DNA of 18,297 bases, taken from contig PFJA01000014.1 in NCBI GenBank assembly GCA_002782905.1, positions 1-18,297 on the forward strand. Direction: 5' to 3'. Below are positions 8,149 through 15,405 of this stretch, one piece after another. The position numbers and the translations under genes are program-made. Within the stretch, counting starts at the first letter, position 1, and every line of letters begins with the position of its first letter. The stretch comes from Lysobacterales bacterium CG_4_10_14_3_um_filter_64_11. Lineage in GTDB: Bacteria; Pseudomonadota; Gammaproteobacteria; Xanthomonadales; Xanthomonadaceae. The notes beneath the pieces were generated by a model that was not told where the DNA came from, made no database searches, and worked only from the letters and a program-made list of their open reading frames with translations.

Positions 8149-8487
8149 ATGAAAATGATCACAGCGATCATCAAGCCGTTCAAGCTGGACGATGTCCGCG
8201 AAGCACTGTCCGAAGTGGGTGTTACCGGCATCACCGTCACCGAGGTCAAGGGCTTCGGTCGTCAGAAGGGCCATACCGAGTTGTATCGCGGGGCCGAATA
8301 CGTGGTCGATTTTCTACCCAAGATCAAGCTGGAAGTGGCGGTTACCAGCGATCAGGTAGAGCGCGTGGTCGAGGCGATCATGCAGGCCGGCAACACCGGC
8401 AAGATCGGCGACGGCAAGATTTTCGTGTACGCGCTGGAACGGGTGGTGCGCATCCGCACCGGTGAACTGGACGGCGACGCGCTGTAG
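8149..8487 (+). CDS. glnK: PII nitrogen regulatory protein (GlnK by position)
   Basis: A 112-residue trimeric signalling protein that senses 2-oxoglutarate and ATP/ADP and controls AmtB, and in many bacteria GlnD/GlnE/NtrB. The sequence is a full PII: MKMITAIIKPFKLDDVREAL, the T-loop KGHTELYRGAEYVVDF with the uridylylation site Tyr51, then TGKIGDGKIF and RIRTGE. Residue 54 is Asp, as in E. coli GlnB, where GlnK has Asn. The sequence therefore looks GlnB-like although its place beside amtB says GlnK. The ATG at 8149 has AGGAG at good spacing; a longer reading from 8122 is unlikely. A hairpin terminator follows at 8502-8524. Confidence 0.93.
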   Translation: MKMITAIIKPFKLDDVREALSEVGVTGITVTEVKGFGRQKGHTELYRGAEYVVDFLPKIKLEVAVTSDQVERVVEAIMQAGNTGKIGDGKIFVYALERVVRIRTGELDGDAL

Positions 8488-8501
8488 TCGGGTGCCTCGG
8501 C

Positions 8502-8532
8502 GCGCGGCGGCGATGCTGCCGCGCTACTTTTG
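8502..8532 (+). terminator. Intrinsic terminator after the PII gene
   Basis: GCGCGGCGGC (8502-8511) and GCTGCCGCGC (8515-8524) pair over ten bases with one G-T pair and a GAT loop. TACTTTTGC follows, giving a short T-rich tail. It lies 14 bases after the PII stop. Its 3' arm touches the stop codon of the convergent speE gene (8524-8526). Confidence 0.6.
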
Positions 8533-9384
8533 CTCCAGCGCGTCGAGCACGAACGGCGGCAGGCTGATCGCGGCGCGGTGAGTATCGAGCGTGTAATAGC
8601 GGGTGGCGAAGGTTTTGCTGGCGGCACCGCGTTCACGGAAAACATTCAATTCGCCCTGTTTGCGCGCCATGGTGCAGCTCCACCAGCCGGTTGGGTAACA
8701 CGGTTGCGGAAAGCTGATGGTGCGCAGCGACTGGAAGCCGGCATCCTTCATTGCGCTGCGCATGGCGCGAATCAGCGCGATCTGCGCCAGCGGTGATTCG
8801 CTTTGCTGCACCAGCAGGCCGCCGGGGCGCAGCGCGTTCAGGCAGCTATGGTAGAACGCCTGGTTGAACAGGCCTTCGGCCGGTCCAACCGGATCGGTGG
8901 AATCGACGATCACCACGTCCAGACTATCGGCCTCGGCGTTTTGCATGTAGGCGATGCCATCGTCGAACAGCAGCTCGGCGCGCGGGTCGGCGTTGCCATC
9001 GCACAGCTCGGGAAAATACTTCTCGGCCATGCGCGTTACCTGTTCGTCGATATCGACCTGGGTGACGTGTTCCACTTCCTTGTGCTTGAGTACTTCGCGC
9101 AGGGTGCCGCAGTCGCCACCGCCAATGATCACCACCCGCTTTGGGTTGGAGTGGGTGAACAGCGCCGGATGCGACATCATCTCGTGATACAGGAAGTTGT
9201 CGCGGCTGGTCAGCATGATCGCGCCATCGATCAGCATCAGGTTGCCCCAATCGGTGGTCTGATAAATCTCGATCTTCTGGAATCGCGATTGCACCTCGTC
9301 GAGCTTGCCGACGATGCGAAAGCCCACCGAGGAACCGGTCGTGGCGAAGTCTTCATGGAACCAGGTAGTGGTGGGCGCGTTCAT
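8524..9384 (-). CDS. speE: Spermidine synthase (polyamine aminopropyltransferase)
   Basis: A 286-residue cytoplasmic enzyme that moves an aminopropyl group from decarboxylated S-adenosylmethionine to putrescine, giving spermidine. The N-terminal beta part holds TDWGNLMLIDGAIMLTSRDNFLYHEMM. The Rossmann-like core has GGGDCG (88-93) and the acidic pair in DSTDPVGP (161-168, Asp161 and Asp164). YPTGWW lies near 230-235. Length is normal for SpeE. The ATG at 9384 matches the family N-terminus; the open frame runs to 9522 but the extra 46 residues are low-complexity and would overlap the speA start. It is divergent from speA, with 106 bases between the start codons. Confidence 0.95.
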   Translation of the reverse strand: MNAPTTTWFHEDFATTGSSVGFRIVGKLDEVQSRFQKIEIYQTTDWGNLMLIDGAIMLTSRDNFLYHEMMSHPALFTHSNPKRVVIIGGGDCGTLREVLKHKEVEHVTQVDIDEQVTRMAEKYFPELCDGNADPRAELLFDDGIAYMQNAEADSLDVVIVDSTDPVGPAEGLFNQAFYHSCLNALRPGGLLVQQSESPLAQIALIRAMRSAMKDAGFQSLRTISFPQPCYPTGWWSCTMARKQGELNVFRERGAASKTFATRYYTLDTHRAAISLPPFVLDALEQK

Positions 9385-9416
9385 GGGCGTTGGCTTCGGC
9401 GACGGGTGAACGGGTG

Positions 9417-9451
9417 ATTGTAGCGGAACGGGGCCAGCGCGACGGTACAAT
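9417..9451. promoter_or_regulatory. Candidate divergent speE/speA promoters
   Basis: ATTGTA at 9417-9422 reads TACAAT on the minus strand, 33 bases from the speE start. TACAAT at 9446-9451 on the plus strand lies 39 bases before the speA start. Each matches five of six bases of a sigma-70 -10 box. No strong -35 is seen for either. With 23 bases between the boxes, each -35 region would abut the opposite -10, so the two promoters would compete. Confidence 0.4.
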
Positions 9452-9490
9452 GTGCGTTCCCTGCGGTTCAACGTCCAAGCGGAGACAGCA

Positions 9491-11377
9491 ATGCCCTGGT
9501 CCATCGACCGCGCCCGTCGCACCTATGCCATCGCCCATTGGGGCGAGGGTTATTTCGACATCGATGCCAAGGGGCGAGTGACGGTGCAGCCACACGGCGC
9601 AGGCGGCCCGGCCATCGCCCTGCCCGAGGTCGTTGCACGCGCTTTGGATGATGGCCTCAAATTGCCCTTGCTGCTGCGTTTTTCCGACATTCTGGGCAAT
9701 CGCCTGAGTGCCTTGCAGCACGCTTTTGCGCAGGCCATGGCCGAGCGCGAATACCACGGCGGCTACAGCGCGATCTACCCGATCAAGGTGAATCAGCATT
9801 TCGGCGTGGCCGGCGAGTTGGCGGCGCAGGGCAGCGACGGGTTCGGGCTGGAAGCCGGCTCCAAGCCCGAGCTGATGGCGGTGTTGGCGCTGTCGCGGCC
9901 GGGCGCGCTGGTGATCTGCAATGGCTACAAGGACCGCGAATACATCCGCCTGGCGTTGATCGGCCGTCTGCTCGGACTGCGCACCTGGATCGTCATCGAA
10001 AAACCCTCGGAACTGGCGCATGTGATCGCTGCGGCACGCGAGCTCGGGGTGTCGCCCGGGCTCGGTGTGCGCATGCGGCTGGCATCGTTGGGCGCCGGCA
10101 AATGGCAGAACTCCGGCGGCGACAACGCCAAGTTCGGGCTGTCGCCAAGGCAGTTGCTGGATCTGGTCGAGCAACTCAAGGCGGCCGGGTTGCTGCATTG
10201 TCTGGAGTTGCTGCATTTTCACATGGGCTCGCAGATATCCAACGTGCGCGATATCGCCAACGGCATGCGCGAAGCGACGCGCTACCTGGTGGAAGTCAGC
10301 AAGCTTGGTTGTCAAGTGCGTTACATGGATGTCGGCGGCGGCCTGGGTGTTGACTACGAGGGCACGCGTTCGCGCAGCGATTGTTCGATCAACTACGGTC
10401 TGCACCAGTATGCTGCCAACATCGTGCAGCCGCTGGCCGATGCCTGTGCCGAGCACGGCCTGCCGCCGCCGATGGTGTTGACCGAGTCCGGACGCGCACT
10501 GACCGCGCATCATGCAGTGCTGGTGGCCAATGTCAGCGAAGTGGAGCGTGCGCCGGAAGGCGCCGTGCCGGCGTTGCAGCCGGGCGAGCCGGCGGTGATC
10601 CGGCACCTGCGCGAGTTGTATCAAGCGCTAGACCAACGCCCGCCGCTGGAGCTGTTTCACGAAGCGCAGCATCACCTTGCCGAAGGCCAGGCGTCTTACG
10701 CACTGGGCCAGATCGATCTCGCCCAGCGCGCACGCATCGACGATCTGTTCTACGCCATCGCCCACGCTGTACGCGCTCGGCTCACCGGCGAGGAACGCAG
10801 TCACCGCGTGGTGCTCGACGAGCTGAACCAACGGCTGGTCGATAAATACTTCGTCAATTTTTCGGTGTTCGAATCGGTGCCCGATGTCTGGGCCATCGAC
10901 CAGGTATTTCCGATCATGCCAATCGCGCGCCTGCACCAACAGCCCGAGCGGCGCGGCGTGATTGCCGACCTGACCTGCGACTCCGATGGTCGCATCGATA
11001 CCTATGTCGATGAGCAATCGCTCGACACCTCGCTGGCCTTGCACACGCCGCTGGCGGGCGAAAGTTATCGCATCGGCGTGTTCATGGTCGGTGCCTATCA
11101 GGACACCTTGGGCGATATCCACAACCTGTTTGGCGATACCTCGGCGGTGAACGTGCGCTTGCACGGCGAAGGCTTCACGTTGAGTCGTTCACGCTTGGGC
11201 GACACCTCGGATGTGATGCTCGATTACGTGGGTTACGACCTGGCCATGCTGCGTGCACGGTATCAGGCGCTGATTGTCGCCGCGCCACTTACGCCGGAGC
11301 AAGCTGCCAACGTCGGCGATCAGCTGGAAGCCGGATTGACCGGCTACACCTATCTCGCCGATGAGGCGCAGGGGTAA
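9491..11377 (+). CDS. speA: Biosynthetic arginine decarboxylase
   Basis: A 628-residue PLP enzyme of the alanine-racemase-like fold type III that turns arginine into agmatine, the first step of the ADC route to putrescine. The PLP lysine is Lys99 in YPIKVNQH. GLEAGSKPELMAVLA, LHFHMGSQI and MDVGGGLGVDY follow in the order seen in SpeA. CDSDGRIDTY places the active-site cysteine at 496. E. coli SpeA has 658 residues, so this is a little shorter but complete. The ATG at 9491 has GGAG six bases before it; the frame opens at 9452 but nothing supports that start. No agmatine-to-putrescine enzyme is in the window. Confidence 0.96.
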   Translation: MPWSIDRARRTYAIAHWGEGYFDIDAKGRVTVQPHGAGGPAIALPEVVARALDDGLKLPLLLRFSDILGNRLSALQHAFAQAMAEREYHGGYSAIYPIKVNQHFGVAGELAAQGSDGFGLEAGSKPELMAVLALSRPGALVICNGYKDREYIRLALIGRLLGLRTWIVIEKPSELAHVIAAARELGVSPGLGVRMRLASLGAGKWQNSGGDNAKFGLSPRQLLDLVEQLKAAGLLHCLELLHFHMGSQISNVRDIANGMREATRYLVEVSKLGCQVRYMDVGGGLGVDYEGTRSRSDCSINYGLHQYAANIVQPLADACAEHGLPPPMVLTESGRALTAHHAVLVANVSEVERAPEGAVPALQPGEPAVIRHLRELYQALDQRPPLELFHEAQHHLAEGQASYALGQIDLAQRARIDDLFYAIAHAVRARLTGEERSHRVVLDELNQRLVDKYFVNFSVFESVPDVWAIDQVFPIMPIARLHQQPERRGVIADLTCDSDGRIDTYVDEQSLDTSLALHTPLAGESYRIGVFMVGAYQDTLGDIHNLFGDTSAVNVRLHGEGFTLSRSRLGDTSDVMLDYVGYDLAMLRARYQALIVAAPLTPEQAANVGDQLEAGLTGYTYLADEAQG

Positions 11378-11599
11378 GACCACGGGACCACGGGACCACG
11401 GGAAAAGCTTTCTGTCCGCAAAGGACGCAAAAGGCGCAAAGGAAGCAGCAAGCAGTTATCGGATTTGATGGCGGTTCCACGCCTTTGGCGTTTGAACCGC
11501 GCACCATGATGCGCGGGGATGAAACGGAATAGCCGTTCTGTAGCGCACGGATGCGCGGGCCGGGTGCAACCACGCGCCGGAAAGCACGGCAAGCATCGC
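11378..11599 (-). repeat. Dispersed intergenic repeat, copy B (inverted)
   Basis: This copy starts at the base after the speA stop codon. It opens with an 8-base tandem array, GACCACGG three times (11378-11401). It then carries GTCCGCAAAGGACGCAAAA (11414-11432), GATGGCGGTTCCAC (11467-11480), a GCGCA/TGCGC hairpin near 11500-11515, and an 84-base block (11516-11599). Each main block is the reverse complement of a block in copy A at 242-510, in the same order. No open frame of note lies here. Because it starts at the speA stop, its arrays and hairpin may shape the 3' end of speA mRNA. Confidence 0.75.
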
Positions 11600-11803
11600 C
11601 GGCAATCGCAGCGGGAAGGCGCCGGTGTTTGAGGTACATGGCCGTGCGAGTTCGGCGCCGGCCTGCGGTTGCCGAGAAGCTATCCGGCCGCGCGCTCGAA
11701 ATCGTTGCCCTGAAATTTCAATGGTTGCAGCTTGTAAAATCCCGCCACCATTACTCAGTCATCGTTGGTAACGCAATCGCTGCGCCAACCAGAGGAGTAC
11801 CAC
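11600..11803. other. Upstream region of the 11804 dehydrogenase gene
   Basis: No gene is seen. TAAAAT at 11735-11740 could be a -10 box for the dehydrogenase, but no good -35 stands 16-18 bases before it; TTGCCC (11705-11710) is too far. AGAGGAG just before the ATG at 11804 is a strong ribosome site. An open frame through here is a shadow. Confidence 0.3.
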
Positions 11804-12658
11804 ATGAACGTCGGATTGATCGGACTCGGTGCAATGGGCGAGCCGATGGCGCGGCATCTGCATCGCCACGGTTTGTTGCGCGTGGTCGGCAACCGCAGCC
11901 ACGGCAAGGCCGAGCAGTTGGCGGCTGCGCTGGGGGTGCGTGCTGCCAGCGAGGCCGCCGACTTCGCCGATTGCGATCTGGTGGTGCTGTGTGTTTCGGC
12001 CGATGCCGACGTGTTGCAGAACGTGGCGGCGCTGGCGCCGGTGTTGCGCGTGGGTGCCATCGTGGCCGATCATTCCACCGTATCGGTAGACACCGCACAT
12101 GCTGCGGCCGAACAACTCGCCGCGCACGGCATCGGCTTTCTCGATGCGCCGGTTTCCGGCGGGGTGGAAGGCGCGCGCAACGGCAAGCTGTCGGTGATGG
12201 TGGGCGGTACGCAAGCCGATCTCGATACGGTACGTGCGGCGCTGGACTGTTATGCCGCGCGCATCACCCTGATGGGTGATAGCGGCGCCGGCCAGGCGAG
12301 CAAGGCGGTGAATCAGGTGCTGGTCGCCGGCATCAACGAAGCGGTGTGCGAGGGCCTGGCGCTGGGTGAACGCCTTGGCCTCGATCCGGAGCGGTTGCTG
12401 CCAACGCTGGCCGCCGGTGCCGCCGGCAACTGGTTTCTCGACAAGCGCGGCGCCAGCATGCTGCGCGATGCGTTCGTGCCCGGCTTCAAGTGCGCACACC
12501 TGCTCAAGGACCTGCGCATCGTGCAAGGCATGGCGCACGCTGCCGGCACCAGTAGCGCGGTGATCGACCTGGCACTGGCCGACTACACCGCCCTCACCGA
12601 AGCCGGTCATGGCGACGCGGACACCTCAGCGCTGATCGTGCGCAAGCGTCGGCGGTAA
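11804..12658 (+). CDS. NAD(P)-dependent beta-hydroxyacid dehydrogenase (3-hydroxyisobutyrate dehydrogenase family)
   Basis: A 284-residue cytoplasmic oxidoreductase of the family that includes 3-hydroxyisobutyrate dehydrogenase (MmsB), tartronate semialdehyde reductase (GarR/GlxR) and succinic semialdehyde reductases. The N-terminal nucleotide fold has GLGAMG (7-12). Asn30-Arg31 at the end of the second strand hints at NADP preference. The substrate motif DAPVSGG is at 114-120, and the catalytic lysine is Lys167 in GQASKAVNQ. A C-terminal all-helical domain completes it. Length is typical. The ATG at 11804 has AGAGGAG upstream; the frame opens 13 codons earlier without support. It stands alone between a repeat and a tandem-array region, so the context does not give the substrate. 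Confidence 0.9.
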   Translation: MNVGLIGLGAMGEPMARHLHRHGLLRVVGNRSHGKAEQLAAALGVRAASEAADFADCDLVVLCVSADADVLQNVAALAPVLRVGAIVADHSTVSVDTAHAAAEQLAAHGIGFLDAPVSGGVEGARNGKLSVMVGGTQADLDTVRAALDCYAARITLMGDSGAGQASKAVNQVLVAGINEAVCEGLALGERLGLDPERLLPTLAAGAAGNWFLDKRGASMLRDAFVPGFKCAHLLKDLRIVQGMAHAAGTSSAVIDLALADYTALTEAGHGDADTSALIVRKRRR

Positions 12659-12660
12659 AG

Positions 12661-12726
12661 CCGGGACCTCGGGACCTCGGGACCACAAGCTTGCGAACTT
12701 TCGCTTTTCCGGGTCCCGGGTCCCGG
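12661..12726. repeat. GGGAC tandem arrays facing each other (possible terminator stem)
   Basis: Just after the dehydrogenase stop there is an 8-base array, GGGACCTC, GGGACCTC, GGGACCAC (12663-12686). After a 22-base spacer comes a 7-base array, CCGGGTC, CCGGGTC, CCGG (12709-12726). The two arrays are roughly complementary and could fold into a long imperfect stem. The same GGGAC/GTCCC core with 7-8-base period occurs in repeat copies A and B, so this may be a decayed third copy. Confidence 0.6.
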
Positions 12727-12769
12727 TTTTATCGCGTCCCGGTTCACAACACCCACGTCTGCCCGCCAT

Positions 12770-12786
12770 CGCCATCACCGATGGCG
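12770..12786. other. Small hairpin between convergent genes
   Basis: CGCCATC at 12770-12776 and GATGGCG at 12780-12786 form a perfect seven-base stem with a three-base loop. It lies between the dehydrogenase and kinase K1, which converge. No T-run follows on either strand, so a terminator role is uncertain. Confidence 0.35.
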
Positions 12787-12823
12787 ACCCGCAACACGGC
12801 GGTCGCTGGCGGTGCGCAAAACC

Positions 12824-13558
12824 TCAGCTCGCGCGCGGCACCAGAATGGCCGCGTCGATCGCCTGCAATGCCGCTTCGAGCACTTGTGGATACGGTAGCC
12901 GGGCATCGATGTCACGCACGTTGGCGCCGTTGTAGCGAATGCGCGGCATCACCTCGATCTTGTCGCGCAATTCCGACAGGTGGTGGTCGGGCTTGCGCGC
13001 GAATGCGGTATCAGCGTCGATGTTGAGGCGGATGATCAGGGCGGGTTTTTGTTCGGACATCCACTGGTACAGCCTGAGCTCGCGTGCGGCGAGCTTGCGG
13101 ACCAACCAGTTGGTGGTGCGATCGGCGGTGAGGCCGGGGCCGTCATAATTGAAACCCGGAATTTCCGCTTGCGGGTAGCGATCGGCGATCACCCGCACGC
13201 CGTTCTGCGATAGCCGCATCACCCGCCGCAGTTGCGCGACGCGCCATAGCGAAAGCAGGTACATCACGATCGCGGTGACGGTGCCCGGCAACTTCTTTTT
13301 CATATCCTGTGCGCGCCGCGCCTTGGCGGCGAGGTAACGCTCCAGGCGCACGCCGACGATCGGCATGTGCTTGATCTTGTCGCCCATTTCACCCGACACC
13401 AGGCCCATGTAGCGGCGTTCGGCCGGGCCCCTGCTGCGCAGGTTGGCCAGCAGGTCGGCGGTCAAGGTCGATTTGCCGGTGCCATCGCATCCGACCACGG
13501 CAACCACGCCGGCAAGTGGCGCGTGGCGTGCGCGGGCGGGGGCGGCGATTTCAGGCAT
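12824..13558 (-). CDS. Thymidylate-kinase-like P-loop kinase K1
   Basis: A 244-residue P-loop NTPase of the broad thymidylate-kinase-like group; the phosphate acceptor is unknown. Walker A is GCDGTGKST (23-31). DRYPQ (126-130) corresponds to the DR-Y/F motif of dTMP kinases but ends in Pro-Gln, which I do not expect in true Tmk. LNIDADTAFARKPDH (178-192) is a basic, probably lid-like segment. Residues 91-112 form a hydrophobic then arginine-rich helix that could touch the membrane. It is most like K2 and less like K3 and K4. The ATG at 13558 gives a head of the same length as K2; the frame also opens at 13621. The upstream gene K2 ends 171 bases away. A housekeeping tmk role is unlikely given four copies. 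Confidence 0.85.
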   Translation of the reverse strand: MPEIAAPARARHAPLAGVVAVVGCDGTGKSTLTADLLANLRSRGPAERRYMGLVSGEMGDKIKHMPIVGVRLERYLAAKARRAQDMKKKLPGTVTAIVMYLLSLWRVAQLRRVMRLSQNGVRVIADRYPQAEIPGFNYDGPGLTADRTTNWLVRKLAARELRLYQWMSEQKPALIIRLNIDADTAFARKPDHHLSELRDKIEVMPRIRYNGANVRDIDARLPYPQVLEAALQAIDAAILVPRAS

Positions 13559-13619
13559 CAGGCACTCGGCAAGCAATGGACGGGCAGCGACGACGCAGTT
13601 TAATACGTGCGTCATGCGC

Positions 13620-13648
13620 ATGTCACATTATTACAGCAATACCGTCAA
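13620..13648 (-). promoter_or_regulatory. Candidate promoter for K1
   Basis: On the minus strand TTGACG (13648-13643) and TGACAT (13625-13620) are 17 bases apart. The -35 is good and the -10 weak (three of six). The stretch is the most AT-rich between K2 and K1. It would give a leader of about 55 bases to the start at 13558. Confidence 0.25.
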
Positions 13649-13733
13649 GGACACTCTGCTCAATCCAGAGTTTCTGCAGGCCATGGTTCGCCTCAAGCCA
13701 GGATGTGGCGTCTGTGCGCGTCGCGGGTGTCAT
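13623..13733 (-). CDS. Possible 36-residue ORF overlapping the K2 stop
   Basis: An ATG at 13733 overlaps the K2 stop codon as ATGA, a typical sign of translational coupling. The frame runs 36 codons to a TGA at 13623-13625. The peptide begins MTPATRTDATSWLEANHG and continues LQKLWIEQSVLDGIAVIM, with a hydrophobic C-terminal end. I recognise no family. It may be a real small protein, the remnant of a lost gene between K2 and K1, or chance. Third-position GC is lower than in the neighbours, which argues against a well-used gene. Confidence 0.25.
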   Translation of the reverse strand: MTPATRTDATSWLEANHGLQKLWIEQSVLDGIAVIM

Positions 13734-14446
13734 GCGGCGGCAATAGCGGCATCCAGCGCCGCCTGCAAAACCTGCGGATACGGATCGCGACCGTCGAGGT
13801 CGAGAATCCGCGCACCGTTGAAGTGCAGGGTCGGGATTACCGTCACCTTGTCGTGCAACATCGCGCGTTTGTGGTCGGGTTTGCGCGCATGGGCGGTTTC
13901 GGCGTCGATATTGAGCCGGATCAGCAACGCCGGCACATGGCTGGCCATGCGCTGGTAAAGGCGCAGCTCGCGCGCCGCCAGCCAGCGCACGCACCGGCTG
14001 GTGGAACCGGCAGCAACCAGCCCCGGGCCATCGAAGTAAAAGCCCGGCACCTCGGCTTGCGGATAACGATCGGTGATCACCCTCACGCCACGACGACTCA
14101 GCACCAGCACCCGCCGGAACTTGTGATAGCGCCAGCGCGAAAGCAGATGAATCACCAGCGCGGTAGCGAGATCCGGTGCGGCGGCCTTGTCGTCCTTGGT
14201 GTGCGCGCGTTCGGCCCGGCGCACCAGATAGCGCCCGAATGCCGGGCCAATCACGGGCACGCCGCGAATCCATTGCGCAATGTTGCCCGAGGACTGGCCG
14301 AGGTACAGCAGTTCGGTTGGCTGCGCATCACGCAGGTGCGCATACAGGTCGGCGGTCAGGGTCGACTTGCCCGAGCCATCACAGCCAACCACCGCGATCA
14401 CCCCGGTGACGGCGTGGCGCGACGGGATTGCAGGTAAACGGTGCAC
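13730..14446 (-). CDS. Thymidylate-kinase-like P-loop kinase K2
   Basis: A 238-residue paralogue of K1. Walker A is GCDGSGKST (21-29), DRYPQ lies at 126-130, and LNIDAETAHARKPDH near 178-192 carries the shared ARKPDH segment. It shares with K1 the stretch from YPQAE through PGF to DGPGL, as well as LAARELRLYQ and DPYPQVL near the C-terminus, so K1 and K2 are a duplicated pair. The start is a GTG at 14446; no ATG lies before the P-loop in frame, and only a weak GGA stands upstream. It is divergent from the methyltransferase gene with 218 bases between. Substrate unknown; attachment to the membrane face is possible from the hydrophobic/Arg helix at about 92-112. Confidence 0.85.
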   Translation of the reverse strand: MHRLPAIPSRHAVTGVIAVVGCDGSGKSTLTADLYAHLRDAQPTELLYLGQSSGNIAQWIRGVPVIGPAFGRYLVRRAERAHTKDDKAAAPDLATALVIHLLSRWRYHKFRRVLVLSRRGVRVITDRYPQAEVPGFYFDGPGLVAAGSTSRCVRWLAARELRLYQRMASHVPALLIRLNIDAETAHARKPDHKRAMLHDKVTVIPTLHFNGARILDLDGRDPYPQVLQAALDAAIAAA

Positions 14447-14538
14447 GGATAGCGATCCAAAGTGGCATGTTGAAGGCCCAGCCTACGGTGTTTTGCCGAG
14501 TCGGCACAATGGCCGCTGGTGCGCGCCGGCAGGCAGTC

Positions 14539-14567
14539 TTACCAATAGTTTAACAACAGGTTACAAT
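14539..14567 (+). promoter_or_regulatory. Candidate promoter for the methyltransferase-K3 operon
   Basis: TTACCA (14539-14544) and TACAAT (14562-14567) are separated by exactly 17 bases, matching the sigma-70 consensus at four and five of six positions. The stretch is AT-rich against its surroundings. The leader to the ATG at 14665 would be about 90 bases. A weak TTTAAC/GTTACA pair with 11-base period lies inside it, a poor echo of the TTTAAG repeat at 16872-16888. Confidence 0.45.
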
Positions 14568-14664
14568 TTTGTGTCGCGCCTGTTCGGTCATCTCGACAGG
14601 CTCACCCTCCGGACGATTCACTGGCGCTTGGCCGCCACCGTCCATCGCCACGGGACTCCACACC

Positions 14665-15405
14665 ATGTACCAGTACGAACTCGCGCGCAGCGGCGAAAAA
14701 TTGTTCAAAATCCGCGGCCATTATTTGACCGCCGTGGTCATCGGTGGCGCGCTCATTGCCTATCACTTGCGCACGCTTGGCCCGTTCGCCAGTGACGGCG
14801 CCAATCAGGCGTGGTTCTGGCTGTCGCTGGCGGTGGCAGTGGCCGGTGCGCTGATCCGCATCGTCACCAGCGGTTTTGCCGCGCTGGGCACCTCAGGCAA
14901 CTCCAAGGATGCGCCGGTGGCGGCGGAATTGAACACCACCGGCCCGTACTCGCTGGTGCGCAACCCGCTTTATGTCGGTCGCATCGTCAACTTCACCGGC
15001 ATCGCGATGCTCTCAGGCAGTTGGGTATATGGCGCGCTGGTGTTTTTGATTTCGGTGATCGTCTACGAGCGGGTGGCGACGTTTGAAGAAGAGTTTCTGC
15101 GCAGCCAGTTTCTCGAAGCGCACGCCGCCTGGGCGAAACAGGTACCGTTTTTGCTGCCGCGCTGGCATGGCTGGCTGAAGCCGAAATACCCGTTCTGGGT
15201 GCGCCGTTGCATTCGCCGCGAAAACAAGAAGCTGTTTTTGCTGGTGACCGCGTTGCTCGTGTACGACTTTGCCCGCCGTGGTTTCGACTTCAGCCAATTG
15301 CCGGAAAATCCGGCGTGGTACTACGCTTGGGTCGCGCTGGCGCTGGTCTCGTTGATGATCGATTTGCTGCGTCGGTTCGGCAAGACCTTCGCCAATATTT
15401 CCTGA
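14665..15405 (+). CDS. ICMT/PEMT-type integral membrane methyltransferase
   Basis: A 246-residue membrane protein of the isoprenylcysteine carboxyl methyltransferase / phospholipid methyltransferase superfamily, predicted to use S-adenosylmethionine to methylate a lipid-linked group. The signature GPYSLVRNPLYVG (93-105) and the downstream acidic EEEFL (141-145) with LLPRW form the SAM site of this family. Hydrophobic spans lie near 19-36, 50-68, 106-136, 188-203 and 216-235. Leptospira LmtA, a member of this superfamily, methylates a lipid A phosphate, so a phosphate acceptor is possible here but unproven. The ATG at 14665 has only a weak GGGA upstream; longer readings to 14569 are not hydrophobic and look spurious. 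Its stop overlaps the K3 start (TGATG), so the two are probably translated together. Confidence 0.88.
   Translation: MYQYELARSGEKLFKIRGHYLTAVVIGGALIAYHLRTLGPFASDGANQAWFWLSLAVAVAGALIRIVTSGFAALGTSGNSKDAPVAAELNTTGPYSLVRNPLYVGRIVNFTGIAMLSGSWVYGALVFLISVIVYERVATFEEEFLRSQFLEAHAAWAKQVPFLLPRWHGWLKPKYPFWVRRCIRRENKKLFLLVTALLVYDFARRGFDFSQLPENPAWYYAWVALALVSLMIDLLRRFGKTFANIS

Noticed and set aside
9353..10624. A 423-codon minus-strand open frame opposite speA.
   Set aside because: speA on the plus strand has all expected motifs; this frame is a His/Gln-rich shadow.
13598..13604. A TTTAAT half-site upstream of K1 as another PmrA-like box.
   Set aside because: No second half-site lies eleven bases away on either side.
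12824..14446. K1 or K2 as the housekeeping thymidylate kinase (tmk).
   Set aside because: Four paralogues lie together, the DRY motif continues as PQ, and the lid-like ARKPDH segment is unlike what I expect of Tmk; usual tmk neighbours are absent.
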